Below are positions 10,944 to 23,600 of a stretch of DNA of 64,000 bases, piece by piece. The notes beneath the pieces were generated by a model that was not told the origin of the DNA, made no database searches, and saw only the letters and a list, made by a program, of their open reading frames with translations. The position numbers and the translations under genes were made by a program. Origin of the DNA: Heliocidaris tuberculata (taxonomy: Eukaryota; Echinodermata; Echinoidea; Camarodonta; Echinometridae); contig CM046847.1 in assembly GCA_025618425.1 (NCBI GenBank), positions 10,810,468 to 10,874,467 on the forward strand, in the 5' to 3' direction. The stretch's first letter is position 1; each line of letters opens with the position of its first letter.

Positions 10944-13221
10944 ATGGCTCATCGCAAAAATAAGGTTTGGAACCATTTCACGGTGGATCCAAATGACACG
11001 GCCTTTGCTCTTTGCAACCACTGCGGTGTTCGAAGAGCTCGGGATAAAACTGCCCGAAACAGAAGTACATCTGTCCTCATGAGACATTTAAACCAGTGCC
11101 TGGCAGCACCAGTGAGAGCTGGAAGACCAGCTCGTCCAGAAGGGCCTGATCGCGATCTTCAAGCTCCTCCTCGCGCTCCACCTCGCGCTCCAGTCCCTCA
11201 GGCTCAGCTCACCCTCCAACAGACCATTGCTAGGCAACAACACTATGTGAGAGACGGCGAAAGAGCGAAAGACATTCATAGGGCAATTGGGAAAATGATT
11301 GCCTTAGATTTAAGGCCATATTCGATGGTCGAGAGTGATGGGTTTCGAGCACTGCTTGCCACGATGGACAGCAGGTATGATATTCCATCCAGATGGTTCT
11401 TTGCGGAACGAATCACACCTGAACTCTACTCCGAGATGAAAGATGCCTTGAAGGCCGACTTATCTGAAGCTCTCACTGGGATAAGCTTTACCACGGACAT
11501 GTGGAGGTCCCATCAAAACAAGGAATATATGGTGGTGACTTTTCACTGGGCAACATTCCAAGATAACATGGTAGGTAAAATTCATTATTGTGCTACCCGT
11601 TTTTTTAGATAATGCTATATGCTTCGATTGCTTCCTCTTCTTTCTCATTTTAATAAGAGCTAGTATTAATTAAGAAGTATTATTCACTTTCATTGCAATG
11701 TGACAAAAATCGGTACTATTATAAGCCTTAGCCAAAATAGGGAAATACCCGAATTGGAAATTTTGAACTATAGTGCTTAATAATGGAGCTTACAGTGAAC
11801 TTCATATTATTTACACTCCCTGCCCCCACCCCTGTACCCCTTCACTCCAGCAAATTAATTGAGCAGAAAATTGTACTAGTGTGTTGTATTAGAATAATGA
11901 TAATCAAAGTTAAAAACTCAAAATATATTTCAATGTTTTAATATTTGAAGTGGAAGTATATAGATCTACATGTAGGCCTATAATAATTTTGTTAAACAAC
12001 AAAATGATGAGTTTTTCATTTGATGTAAAAAGAATGAAAATGAATGAAAATTTTAAAGGTTATCATCCAGAGATTTCTAAACTTTAATATGAATTCATAA
12101 TTAAATTAGGTCAAATATAAGAATATTAATATGTATAACTGTTTCGTATTCCTTCCAGTTTCAGAAACGACAAGCTCTCGTCAGCGTGGAAGAATTAGGA
12201 GAGGCTGCCTCGGCAGAGAATATTGTGCGACCAACATGCTCCTGTTCGGCTCGAGCGACAACAGGGCGAACATCCGCCGAGCCCTTATCGACTGCACGAG
12301 AGAGAAGACCACAAGAGGATGGGTCCCTTGCATCGCCCATTGCCTGAACCTCATCACAAATCGAGGCATCGAATCTCAACGTGCAGTGGGAGATGCGGTG
12401 TCAGCTCTGCGGACCCTCGTCTCCAAAGTCGGGAACTCACAGCCGGTGAAGAGGAGATTCGACGAGTTATTAGACCTACACTATCCAGGCGAGGCCCACA
12501 TCAAACTGACAAGGGACGTCGAGACACGATGGAACTCTACTCTCCATATGTTGGAGAATATCATCCGTCAGAGAGATGCCGTTGAAGCCCTCGCGAATGA
12601 TCGCATCTTGAGGAATTTTGCAGACTTTTCCAGGCCAAGGGCCTTTCAGCATTGGTCGCAGGCTTTAGACCTCGTGTCTAAGGTCGTTGCCGCCCTCAAA
12701 CCTGCCGAGGAACATCAGTCCTTGGGCTTTCTGAGTCGGAAATGAATGATAATGACGGCGTGGAAGTCGGCTCAGCTAGAGCCTCTGCCCCAGACTTGCC
12801 AGCACAATGAGACCAACAGCAATCAGCTCAAGAAAGGCAGCAGTCAGTTCGGCCAATATTCATATCAGCAATGGAGGCTGCCATGGTGGAGTCTTCTTCT
12901 GGCTCCGAAGATGAAGCAGAATGCCATGATCGGGTCGGACTCCGAAAGTCCATGGTCGCCCAAGAGCTGGGGGTCTATCTCCAGCAGCCAGTTGTAAAAC
13001 TGAACAACAGCGTTTTGGATTACTGGAGTAGCCGCCGGGAGACCTTCCCCAACCTCGTGCCGGTAGCTGCCGCCTATCTTGCCTGCCCCCCCTCCAGTGT
13101 GAAGGCAGAACGAATGTTTAGTGTCGCGGGAGATATTGTAACCAAAAAACGCTGTTCCCTCGCTCCACGCAATCTGCAGCGTCTTGCCATGATCAAGGTG
13201 AATAGAAAATATCTTCGATAA
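10944..13221 (+). pseudogene. hAT transposase with BED zinc finger, one intron, frameshifts
   Basis: Exon 1 (10944-11570, 209 codons, phase 0) starts at ATG 10944 in MAHRKNKVW. It carries a BED-type finger (CNHCG, then RHLNQC), a proline-rich linker, and the start of the RNase H-like fold (ITPELY, FTTDMWRS). GTAGGT at 11571 and CTTCCAG ending at 12158 bound an intron; exon 2 continues in phase with FQKRQALVSVEELGE. A frame change and probable small deletion lie near 12230-12255, after which DNRANIRRAL and GWVPCIAHCLNLI match the hAT core. Another frame change near 12740 and a TGA at 12808-12810 follow. The tail has the hAT dimerisation signature YWSSRRETFPNLVPVAAAYL and ERMFSVAGDIV, ending at 13221. 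The architecture resembles ZBED-like hAT transposases. The copy is dead. Confidence 0.8.
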
Positions 13222-14861
13222 ATCATGAAGTTGATGACAACGGATATATGCAGAACCCTGAACCCTGAAGGCCTGAATGAATAGTGCACTAGGTCTGAAC
13301 TACGTACATTTTTATTTTAAATCATTATTTATCTTGGTAGATAGAAATTAGAATAGGTATAGTATTACAAGGTGAGCAATATTACGTTCACAGAGGCCCA
13401 AAAATTCAAGTTTGGTTTTTTATGTTGATACTCAGATACTGTACATGTATTAAGAGTTTTAGACCATACTCTGGAGTTATGCAAGTCTCTTCCTCATTCC
13501 CTAAGTTGATGATGATGTAGTGATATTGTTATGTTTATGTTAACATTTAACGGGACAAACAAGGAACTTGGATTAACTTATAATTAAAGAAGATACCAAA
13601 TAATGCTTACGGTATTTAACGGGGGAGGTTAGGGATTAGAGACAACTTACTGTAATTGATAGCGACTTTATCACTTTAAGCTAACATTCCAGTACCAAAC
13701 ATGAAAGGCTTGAAAACTATTATGTAAACATGATCCCACAGCATATAGAACAGAACTACACAAGCAATGCATCAAATATTTAGGAATGAGGCTTCATTTA
13801 TGCTTCGGAACTTAATAGATGATTGTATAATTTCCTTTTTTCTAAAGAAAAGTAGAAAATGAAACCCTGTATTTTAATCTTTGTTTTAATGTTCCTCTTC
13901 GTAGTTGATAATACATCCATCCAAAAGTTTTTTTTGAAGTATGATGCTTTTAGAAGTGGGAACAACATGATTTTCAACTCAATTCGACAAACTCCTATTT
14001 TCTCGATGATGCTTTTTTATGAATGTACAATGTTTTGAACAGACATTATTTTAGCAGTACGTGCGTTGATATTGTATATGAACAAAGAAAGACATTACTA
14101 AAAGACAACAGAAAGGAAAAAGAAAAACGTGTGTATTTTTTCTGCGTTGTGTGTGTTAGCGAACAGAAACGTAAAGAAGCATGGTCAAGTGACTGAACGT
14201 ATGCATGATTCTGAAAAGGCTGCATGTGCATACATGTCCTCTGTATGTGTGTGTGTCATTGACTGATTCATTGTGAGGGGGAGTGGGGAGTGGTGGGGGG
14301 GGGGGGGACTGGCGAGGTTCGGAGGTGAGAGTGAGACAGCGTGGCAGTGATAAGAGAGTCTGGGAGACTGGGGTAAAAGTATAAGGTGATAGAAAAAGCC
14401 CAGAGAAAAAGATGATAGGCAAACGAGAAAGCGATAGACTCTGTAAGAAGGGTGACAATGAGGTGAGTGAGGGATCGGTTGAAAAGAGAGAGAGAGAGAG
14501 AGAGAGAGCATTTCGAATTGATAGATTATTATGGTGAAAAATGATTAAAAACATCAAACCTGTCGCACGTCTATCTCCCTTTGAAACTATTCACGTAGTG
14601 ACGCGTAGCAGTTGTGGCTTTCCTCATTTCTGTTTTTACCAAAAACACCAGCTTCCAACATTTCTTTTTTAGTTTCTTTCTTTACTATCTTTCTTTCAGT
14701 ATCTCTTTCTCTTTCAACGTTTCTCATTTATTTTATTCCTATTTTTACCATCTTTCTTTCTATTACTTAAAAAACCCTTTTAAGCAGCCAGCTCTTATGC
14801 AATATTTTTTATGCCTCGCCTTAAATATAGGTAATTGCTTGTTATAAAATGTACTTTGCAG
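13222..14861. other. No gene recognised; simple repeats
   Basis: AT-rich sequence. A G run lies at about 14295-14308 and a (GA)n tract at about 14486-14508. Purine-rich DNA around 14280-14510 creates long minus-strand frames that are compositional artefacts. Confidence 0.5.
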
Positions 14862-15005
14862 GTAGTCTTGATGAGGGAAGAAGAAGAGGAGTGCCTGGTG
14901 GAATTCTGGGGAAAACACGAATGTCTGTATAATGTATGCCATCCTGACTATTCCAACAGATGTAAAAAAGACAGGGCACTATCTCAAAAGAAAAAAAAAA
15001 TTGAC
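14862..15005 (+). pseudogene. MADF-like domain fragment
   Basis: After an acceptor-like TACTTTGCAG the frame reads a Glu-rich stretch, then CLVEFWGKHECLYNVCHPDY and SNRCKKDRAL, ending in a Lys run before AT-rich sequence. This matches the first half of a MADF DNA-binding domain (L-I-x-x-V/W-x-x-x-x-C/x-L-Y/W-x-x-x-x-x-D-Y-x-x-x-x-x-K/R-x-x-A-W). MADF proteins are encoded by some host transcription factors and by Harbinger-type transposons. Only about 45 residues are recognisable. Given the surrounding repeats I favour a transposon remnant. Confidence 0.45.
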
Positions 15006-15049
15006 TAAAAAGCATACTGGAAGATGCCGATAATAAGAAAATATATCTA

Positions 15050-15110
15050 TAATGTGCATTCACTGATTGCAAAAAAGCATTTGATTTGACTGATGGACCA
15101 TCCTGTGGCT
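15050..15110 (+). pseudogene. LINE reverse transcriptase remnant (D-x-K-K-A-F-D box)
   Basis: A short stretch reads CAFTDCKKAFD, the F-x-D-x-x-K-A-F-D motif that carries the first catalytic aspartate of LINE reverse transcriptases. The flanks are too decayed to follow. It lies in the same orientation as the remnant at 15700-16020. Confidence 0.45.
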
Positions 15111-15699
15111 GAAGATGTGAAGCTGGGTGTGAGTGGCAAATCTTCACTATCCTCACCAACACTTATAGATATGCAAAGCATTGCACTGCAGTTAAGTGGG
15201 GATATTCAGACGTTGTTTTTTTTTTACATGCAACATTGGTGTACGTCAGTGAGATCACTCCTCCTCATTACTCGCTATGTACTTCAATGATTTTCACAAA
15301 CATAATATGGAGTACTTGGTTCTTTAGTACATGATAATTAAAGCTATTCGGATGCTAAAGAAGTGAAAACTTATTAAAAATCTAGATTGCCCATTACATG
15401 CGCTTTACGTATCATACCTTGGCAACCCAAAACTGGCTGCAAAGTGGAATCTACTCCATGCGATCACACTCTGTTTGGAGCGTAGAAGGTGACATAGAGG
15501 TCATAAATGTACTCTTGTTCGATCCCAGTGGGTGAAACCGTGGATTACGGCCTGACCTTTACGTCGTTTTACAAATCTTGTCCAGGAATATAAAGCATGG
15601 ACGAACTGCATTTAGGAAAGATTAGTCCTGGGCCACAGCGATACCAGAACAGGTCCATAGGATCAAATAAATCTCATCTTTTCTTATCTTATCTACCAA

Positions 15700-16020
15700 C
15701 ATGAAAATGTACCGAACCATTGTTATCACAATTTTCCTGTATGGTATTGAGTTCTAGGTGTGTCCAAAGTATGCTACAGATGCCACACCAACGCTCTGAA
15801 AAAAAATTCATTTGAGGAACCTAACTTCCATAATGGGAATATGACGGCAGAAGAAGTAACTAACGATGAAGTCGTCTAGAGTGCTGGCCTTAACAGCACT
15901 GAAATCATTCAACAACAAAAAGATCCAACTATGATGGACAGGGCATGCATCACCAACAGGAACCCAAGACAACAAAATGCAATTGGTGCAAAATCCTAAC
16001 AGAGGGCACTTAACTCCTTC
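15700..16020 (+). pseudogene. LINE reverse transcriptase C-terminal remnant
   Basis: Broken frames read KMYRTIVITIFLYGIE, then HLRNLTSIMGI, then ALKSFNNKKIQLxWTGHAS. These line up with the thumb/C-terminal part of RTE/I-type LINE polymerases (R-T-V-V-L-x-T-L-L-Y-G-x-E ... L-R-x-I-L-G-I ... Q-L-R-W-x-G-H). Several stops interrupt it. With 15050-15110 it is likely what remains of one ORF2. Confidence 0.5.
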
Positions 16021-16033
16021 CACTTAACACCTG

Positions 16034-16169
16034 GGGAGTGTTTCATCAAGCGTTTTGTCAGTGATTTTTACTGACAAATTTGCTCTCAGCCAATCAGATG
16101 CAAGGATTTCATTAGCTTATAACAGTTGTCGGTAAAAACCACTGACAAAATGCTTGATGAAACGCTCCC
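16034..16169. mobile_element. 136-bp palindromic MITE, copy 1
   Basis: A 136-bp element with ends GGGAGTGTTTCATCAAG and CTTGATGAAACGCTCCC; the arms remain complementary for about 45 bases (through GTCAGTGATTTTTACTGACA). Identical-length copies lie at 39998 and 41328. Flanks are CTG on the left and CAG on the right, one base from a perfect 3-bp CWG duplication. Length, palindromic structure and 3-bp target site suggest a Harbinger-type non-autonomous element. Confidence 0.75.
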
Positions 16170-16172
16170 CAG

Positions 16173-17437
16173 ATGCACATTTCTTTGGAACAAGATGATA
16201 CAAAGTCTTTACCTTCACCCTTCTCACTAAAATACAGATCATATTTTCTAGGAGGAAATTTCTTGTATATTCTTTTCTATCATATGCTCTACCTGAGACA
16301 GGTTTGTGAGGGCAGTTGGATTTTTTTTGTGTGTGGAGTTTCTACCACTGGCCATTCAAGATGAGGGTTGCAAATTTGCAACCCTCATCTTGAGGGTTTG
16401 TATTTATATTTATATAAATACAATCTGACAAGATTATGTTAGGCAGTTGTATCAGCTTGTCTGTACATACAAATCAAACTCCCTGTTCTCCAGAGGGGTG
16501 TCCTAGCTCACCTGAAGAATAGTTAAGAATAGAAGTTTCTGGATTTTGGAATGGGCTCAGATGTTGGCATGAGTGAATCAATAGCTACCGTTACTTCACA
16601 TCCATTTCCTTTATAAATGACACTGACTTCTGAGAGTAAGACAACTCAACCGAAAGATATTTCTGCCACAATCTTTTTTTCCTGCTCCTAAAAGCCTCTT
16701 TTTTAAGTTTTATTTTCGATATATTATGATGACAAAATAGAGAAATCTATTCCACCACCTTTCATTTTTCAGTATCCTGTAATTACTTAATAGTTCTGTA
16801 CAACATTTAAAAAAAAAAATTCTTCAGATGTGAGCTTTTGACACAAAGGGACTGGCTATAAGTCCTTGTTTTACAAATTCAAATTTCTGGTTGATATCCA
16901 TCCATTTACTATTTTCCCATTTTCCAACATTTAGGTTTTCAATATTTCATCCCAGCCTCCAAAGTCTAAATTTAAATTAATTTTTGTGTACACATAGTAG
17001 AGATTATGGAAATATTTGTTCTATTCTCTCAAATAATGGCTTACTCTTTTAGTCCCAACTGTGCAAAATTGTGTCATTTGTCCTTAATAACTACCTGTAT
17101 TAATTAATAACTATCAATATTAACTTGAGCTACATCGCTGAGCTTGGTTAGCTCTCCTAATCAAACCTAATTAGTATCTAAATACCTCATGTATTGATAT
17201 GTAAATGGTCTTCTGTCCGGTGATTGATTTGCTTGTGTATTGAAAATTGGAAAATTTCTTGCTGTCCGTGCCTAGGAACATAGAGAAGCCAGTAAACAGG
17301 TAATAGCAATCCTTAATTTCTTTTCAGTATGTTCTTAGTGAACCTTTGAACTAAATTCTACGATTAAGGAGAGCTAACCAAGCTTGGCTAACATTGCCAT
17401 ACAACCAGCATAACTGAACAGAAATAATGTTTACAAT
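16173..17437. other. 3' flank of PSTK; no other gene recognised
   Basis: AT-rich region downstream of the PSTK stop codon. A short perfect hairpin (GATGAGGGTTGCAAATTTGC with its complement) lies at 16360-16394. TTTTATT (AATAAAA on the minus strand) near 16708 is a possible polyadenylation signal for PSTK, but other candidates exist and I cannot choose between them. Confidence 0.4.
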
Positions 17438-17619
17438 TCACTTCACCATCTTGCTTTTAAGACAGTCTTTGAAGAAGTCTTCAAAGTTTTCTCTGGAATG
17501 GTTCTCCTGAGGTAGATTGGGTGGAGACAGACAACCTCTCCTCAGCTCATCAAGTATTGCTGTCTTGCCTCGGTTTAATTCTAACGCCAGGTCTTTCAGT
17601 TCTGTACTGCTCAGTTTCC
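17438..17619 (-). CDS. PSTK: PSTK exon 6 (stop)
   Basis: Begins after TTATTCACAG in phase 1 and ends with TGA at 17440-17438. Encodes a helical tail (LSSTELKDLALELNRGKT, ENFEDFFKDCLKSK). Longer than the human C-terminus, but the frame is clean. Confidence 0.78.
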
Positions 17620-20600
17620 CTGTGAATAATTAAACATTGATAATGATCAGTTAATCTCAAAAATCACACATACCATTCTTAGCTACAAGTTCTGTATGGG
17701 TTTAAAACTGCTTTCCTGATACGGCATGTATGGCAAGTATATGCAGACTAGACTCATTTCTGTCAAGTGCTGTACATTCTGATTTTCCATGTTTGCAAAA
17801 TTACACTTTGAAATAATAAGTTTGGAATTGTACTGTGCAGTTAATACATGAATACACTTTACTGCGAACTACAAAAATTATCATTACCCTATCTTTACCC
17901 AGTCTACCATGGTACTTGGTATTTTATGTGAAAACAGAATTTACATATGGCTATCTATGTATTCATGTAGATTATTCATTACATTATTCTGTAGATTAGT
18001 CATTACATTTGGCTATTTATGTGTTCATGTAGGCAATGAACACAACCCTGTTGCATACATGAAACAAGACTTGTATCAAACTGTTATAAAACAAGCAGTT
18101 GTGTGCCATACATTTTTAAGACACCTAACAATTCTAATTCACCTCTCTCAGATTCAGTCATGCATACGATGTGATTCATTTTTATTTAATAAGACTGATT
18201 AGTCTCATGTGCCAGACCTTTTGATGTAGCCATCATTTCGGAGATGCACTTTCTCAGAACTTGATCAGCCTGGTGAAGAAGACTAGCAGCACATTCAGCT
18301 CTGCTCTGCTCCTACAGTAAACAAAGATGCGGCAGACTTTCAAAAGAAAGAACTCATGCACATGAAGAGGATACTCTGGTCAGGTGTCACAACTCTTCAC
18401 AGAAAAATAGTAATGGAAACTCTAAGTAAAGCCTGGGTAGAAATAGTATTCAGTTAGTGCTGCAGCTTGCAAACCAAAGTCTTAGTCTGGTCTAGCTCTT
18501 TAATTTCTAAAAATTCTTACCGGGTTCTGGACCAGTCTGGTAACTTGTTCAGAAACACAGCTAAATCTATCATTAAATTTTCGACACCAATAAATGTCTG
18601 TCTCTTTCCTTCCTTAAAGGGCTTTGTAACACATATAACAACACACTCCAGATGAAGTGTAGATACAAACACCGATATATTAGAAAAATACACTTTCCGA
18701 GTGACAAAAGATGACAAAAAATGAGCTTTTTAGTTGTCTTTTCTACCAGACCTCTATTACTGAGTCGACCCAATTCGAGTTTGAGTCTGGTTCGTGTCTG
18801 GCTCAGCTCAAAACCTTCAGTCTGTCGAGTTTGAGACTGGTTCTTGTTTTGAGCTACAGCACTTTATTCAGTGCATTTTATCCTCAGAAGAAAGTGATCA
18901 ATAAATCTGCTGAGATCCAGAAGGGTAGTAACTCGGTATTTTAACACAGCATTAATGCTCTCCTGGCTCCAAACAGGCAATTTTATCGTTATCATTACTT
19001 TAAAGGGAAGCTCGAGTTCTGGGAAGGTAAAAAATAATTTGTGAGCTTTCTTATTCTTATTATGTTAGTTTGGAAGATTATCATAGTATAGTAGATATGT
19101 CCCCTGTAAAGGATTGCTCTTCAAATGCCCTCACATTCAAAATATGACAAGAAATGGCTGAAATGTTCAGGCCGATCATTTGTAGTCCCATATACATATT
19201 CCTGTGTGCAGTGCATGTGAATCTCAGCAGCATTGAGTCAATTTCTTATCATTTTAGTGATTCCAAAACCTTACAGCATACACCAATTCTTATGTCCTTT
19301 ATAACAAACCTTTCCCAAATTGCCTTGAGACAGTTTCTTTCAAAATTCAATCTCATGACCAGAACTCAACTTTATCTTTAATCAAGAGAGACAACCGTAG
19401 ATAAAATGTCTTGTCTAAGGACTTATGCACTTGATTGAAAAATTAATGTAGTACTGAACAATAGTGCACTTAAAAGAGTTACTGGATGACTAAACTGACC
19501 TTTACTTCTTGGTCTTCTTCAACGAGAGGTGGAACAGGAGAGGAGAAAGACGACTGAAGCATCATCCATACAGGTGCACTGTAAATCATTATCAAGATAA
19601 AGGGTTTCATTCATCAAAATGGACCAAGGTAAACGTGGCCCAACTTAGTCCAACCTTAAACAGTCAGCCTCTTTATTCTATACAAACAACGGTAATCTAT
19701 TCATTGTAATGAAACTTGTTAATATGATGTCATTAATAGTTCTATTTGTGTTAAAAGATGAACAAATTATATATTTTGATACTCCATCCATGATATATAT
19801 AAATACTGGAAAAATTTTTTTAAATAGGCTAATGTCATCACAGTGTCACTGGATCTCGGGTCAAAGCAATCAGAGGTTCGTACAAAGCCTTGCATCCTCA
19901 ACCCTCCACTGGTTTCTTCCGTCTCACATCCTGCTCCCCAATGTTAATAATTTTTCACCTCTCATCTGTTAATTTTCCACAGAATGAGGCAAAAAATAAA
20001 ATCATTTTAGAATCGTTAGTAAAATGTGTTGTTGTTTTTTTTTGGGGGGGGGGGGAGCTTACCAAACCTGTCATTGGGCTTTAGAAAAATAAAACAAGTT
20101 ATCAAGCTACTTACAGAATGGCATGGTCGACTTGTTCATCAGCATCTATTAGGAAAGAGTTCGCTTCCCATGGTGCTTTGCTTGCATCAGGTTGCTCCAT
20201 TTTGGTTGCCATGGTGACGATCGTTTCTTCAGGTATTCCATTCTTTCTCCTTGCATTTCTTGCAACGGCAATATTTGTGCTGCAGGCAAACCCAATTTGG
20301 CAGAACCCGGTTGAGTCTGTACAAGAAAACATGTAATAAAGGGTCCCATAGTGAATTCAAGAGAAATGAGAATGTGTTTGATCTAATTAAAAGAATTAGA
20401 GCTGAACTGATTCACCATAGCATACATATTCTTTATCAGGGAGATAAATCGGAACTTTGTAGGATAAGTAAAGGGATCACAAATTGATTTGTCAATGCTC
20501 TGCCGTCTGCTTGCATGCATGTGTATGGGGCATAGGCAAGAAGTGGAGATGGCTAGCACACTGTGCATGTGTGAAGGGTGAATATTGTATATGAATCTAA

Positions 20601-23600
20601 ATTATCTAATGACCAGGTTAATAATCATTAACCAGGCTTCTCATAAATCAAACTTTACAAAAGCCACCTGGAACAATTATTTAATCATTCTTGTAATAAT
20701 TCTTTGAACAATCGTCAGATATTTCGCTGGACCTAGACAACTTTCCAAGATTTCAAATAATAGACCTGTTCACAAAGTTATTCAAATTTATGGATGTTTC
20801 TTTCCTGGGGACCTAGTAACGAGATATTCCATTAACCTGTTATTAATGAATAAACTACAATACTTGGAATCTAGTTTGCATACATTACTTGTTGCCATAA
20901 CTGACAAGCCTCTGACAAGCTTTCAGGTTGTCAAGAACAACCTTTGTTTTGAAAGTATGCATAAAATTTGAATATATTTGTGAACAGGTCTATTGTTTTT
21001 TGTTAGGTTTTGCTGCAGCTATAGAGGGCTCTCACAGCAACCACACTGGAAGCATAACAATAAAAACCTGTGCATCAGACTATGAAAAGCCATTGTTGTC
21101 ATGGTCTAGTGCACAGGTTTTATCCTCCAGCATGGCTGCTTCTGGGAACCCTCTATAAAACAGGTTACAAGTGAACAATACTTTATCTTTATGGAAGCTC
21201 ATTTGGGATGTGCTTTAGTCACAATGAGAGTGCTGCTGTGCATCACAGTGATTTTTAATGTTTTTTACTCTCTCTTTTAACCAAAAACTCTTTTTTCATA
21301 AATAGTTTTCAAGAGCACTTCTGTATCTTTCTAGGGCTATATCGCTAACCACTCCCACACATACTTCTACTGCTATGACAGTACTCACACTTGCGAGCGA
21401 GTTGAAAGAGGTTGTATCTCATACTCCTGTAGAACATGTTATCATCCATAAGGAGGAGCAGTCTGCTCTGTCCGTCGTTCACCCGGGCTGCCGCTTCTGA
21501 TAAACATCCAGCCATCCTCAGCCATACATCTTTCTGCACTGTTGAAATGTCCTTGCTGATGTCACTTGATGGGATGCTGTTACCAATTTTGAGGTATGTT
21601 ATGATTTGTTCTAATGTTCTATCTTCCTCGGTCAGTTCTCTGATGATGAAATCCAGGCATTCAAGTATCTGATGTCGGTATTCTTTCCAGAGGGAATGTT
21701 TCTGATGTGTCCAAACAAAGAGAAAAGATTTAAAGATTCTTAGTGAGAAATCGTAATTAGGCACTGACCATTTCTTCATCATACATAGCCATAGAAAATG
21801 ATAAGGCAGTCGGTCCTGGACTTACATATGTACTTACCCATGGGATAAATAGTCAGCAGTCACTCTACTTTCAACACATGTGACGCAAGCAGGCTAAGCA
21901 TGCATTCTCAAACTCGCAAGAGTTTCAAAGAAGCAAGATTGCCTGTAACCATGGTACAAAACACCCTGAAAAACAGACAGTAGAGGCGAGCGGCCGATAT
22001 CGGAGACTGTCTCTTGACTAGGAGACCATATCTCTTCAGGGAGACTTACATGGTCTCTGATTCAGATGATCGTCTCCTCTTTCAGAAATCAAATTTGATT
22101 ATTTAAATTTGCAGTCTCGGTGGTATGTTGGCGCTAATTGAAAATGTGATAATCAGATTCCTGGTGTTAAAATACCCTTTTTCACTGTCTATATTGTTTT
22201 CATTCTGCCGATGGTTTAGACTAAATTCGGCCTATAAAATTTTGTCCACAAAGAAACTCAGTATCACGCGTGCACATCGATCTTGCACACGGAAAATCTG
22301 GACTTTAAGGGACCAAATTTTTGCGGACCAAATTTTTTTTTTGGGGGGGGGGAGATGTCAGCACTCGCGGCAACCAAGAAATGTACACAATGAACCTCGA
22401 TACCCCGTTTGACCAGAATGACAGTAAATTTCATTTTTGGAATTTTCTTTTCAAACATCGGTGAGTTGAATTAATTGTATTTCATGAATATGTTGGTGTC
22501 GGTATTTGTAAATTAAATGCCAATTTTCAGTGAATGTTGGTGATTTTTGTGCAGTGGTGTTTGAAAGTGTGGAGGTGTATGACCGTCCAAGAGTATAAAC
22601 ACGAAGTATAGTAATGCCACTATGAGTGATGTACAGTACCTGTGGTATGAATGTCGTGATTCTATCTCAAATCCATAGAAAGTTATTGTGATTACAGTGC
22701 TTTTTGCAGAAAGTTCATTGACCTTTTGAACTCTGACCTGCGTCACATTGGACTCATTTTCGAACTTGACCTGCTTTTTTAAGAAATGTACCTGTGGTCA
22801 CTCGTACACATACGAGGTATCTTAAGATAACCTCATACTCCATATGTGTTATACAGTTACAATTTCAATGTCTACCACCTTTGAACTTCCCCCATGTCAT
22901 TTGTAGGATATTTCCCAATTTCTTGAAGACTCTTACCTTTTCAATGCTCCCCAAATTGTCCCCAGTTTTCCTCCCATGATTTTTGATAACGTATTTAAGT
23001 ATTAAAAAGGTAAAAAACTCACCAGTTTTCCGTGTTGGACCAACGTAACGTACACGAAGGAATATGCATCTGGCAATACCAGGGACTATTCTACAATCAG
23101 TCACTTACATATACTAATTTTTACAAAAATAAATAGGACTAAGATTTTATTCAAAATTGACCGCATGTAGCCCAAAATAATGCAATGTTATTTGGCAGTG
23201 TATACAGCCACACGCGTGTGGCTGTATACACTCGCCCGGCCTGAGGATACAGCCACACGCGTCTAGCTACTTAGACTCTAAGCAGCGGCGCAGCACGTAG
23301 CAAGTACAAGTGCATAGCACCAGCGATGTGTATATTTATGCAACAGTACATGTTGCAAAACTTCATCATGAAGGTTTTATCTCTTGAAATTCACTGACAT
23401 AGAAAAATATACAATGTTTTTACTTCATTGTCATCTGATGACAAATGAAGTAAAAATATTGTTTGTATGTCAGTGAATTTCAAGAGATAAAACCTTCATG
23501 ATGAAGTTTTGCAATATGTACCGTTGCATAAATATACGGTACACATCGCTCGTGCTATGCACTTGCTACGTGCTATGCACTTGCTACGTGCTGCGCCGCT

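Noticed and set aside
9321..13221. One complete hAT element running from the terminus at 9321 through the transposase
   Set aside because: No matching right end or 8-bp duplication could be found downstream, so terminus and gene are listed separately.
14156..14557. Minus-strand frames of 133 and 108 codons
   Set aside because: Generated by purine-rich plus-strand sequence with G and (GA)n runs; no domain.
15505..15545. GTTCGATCCCAGTG resembling a tRNA T-arm
   Set aside because: No acceptor stem, D-arm or A-box at the expected distance; no tRNA can be folded.
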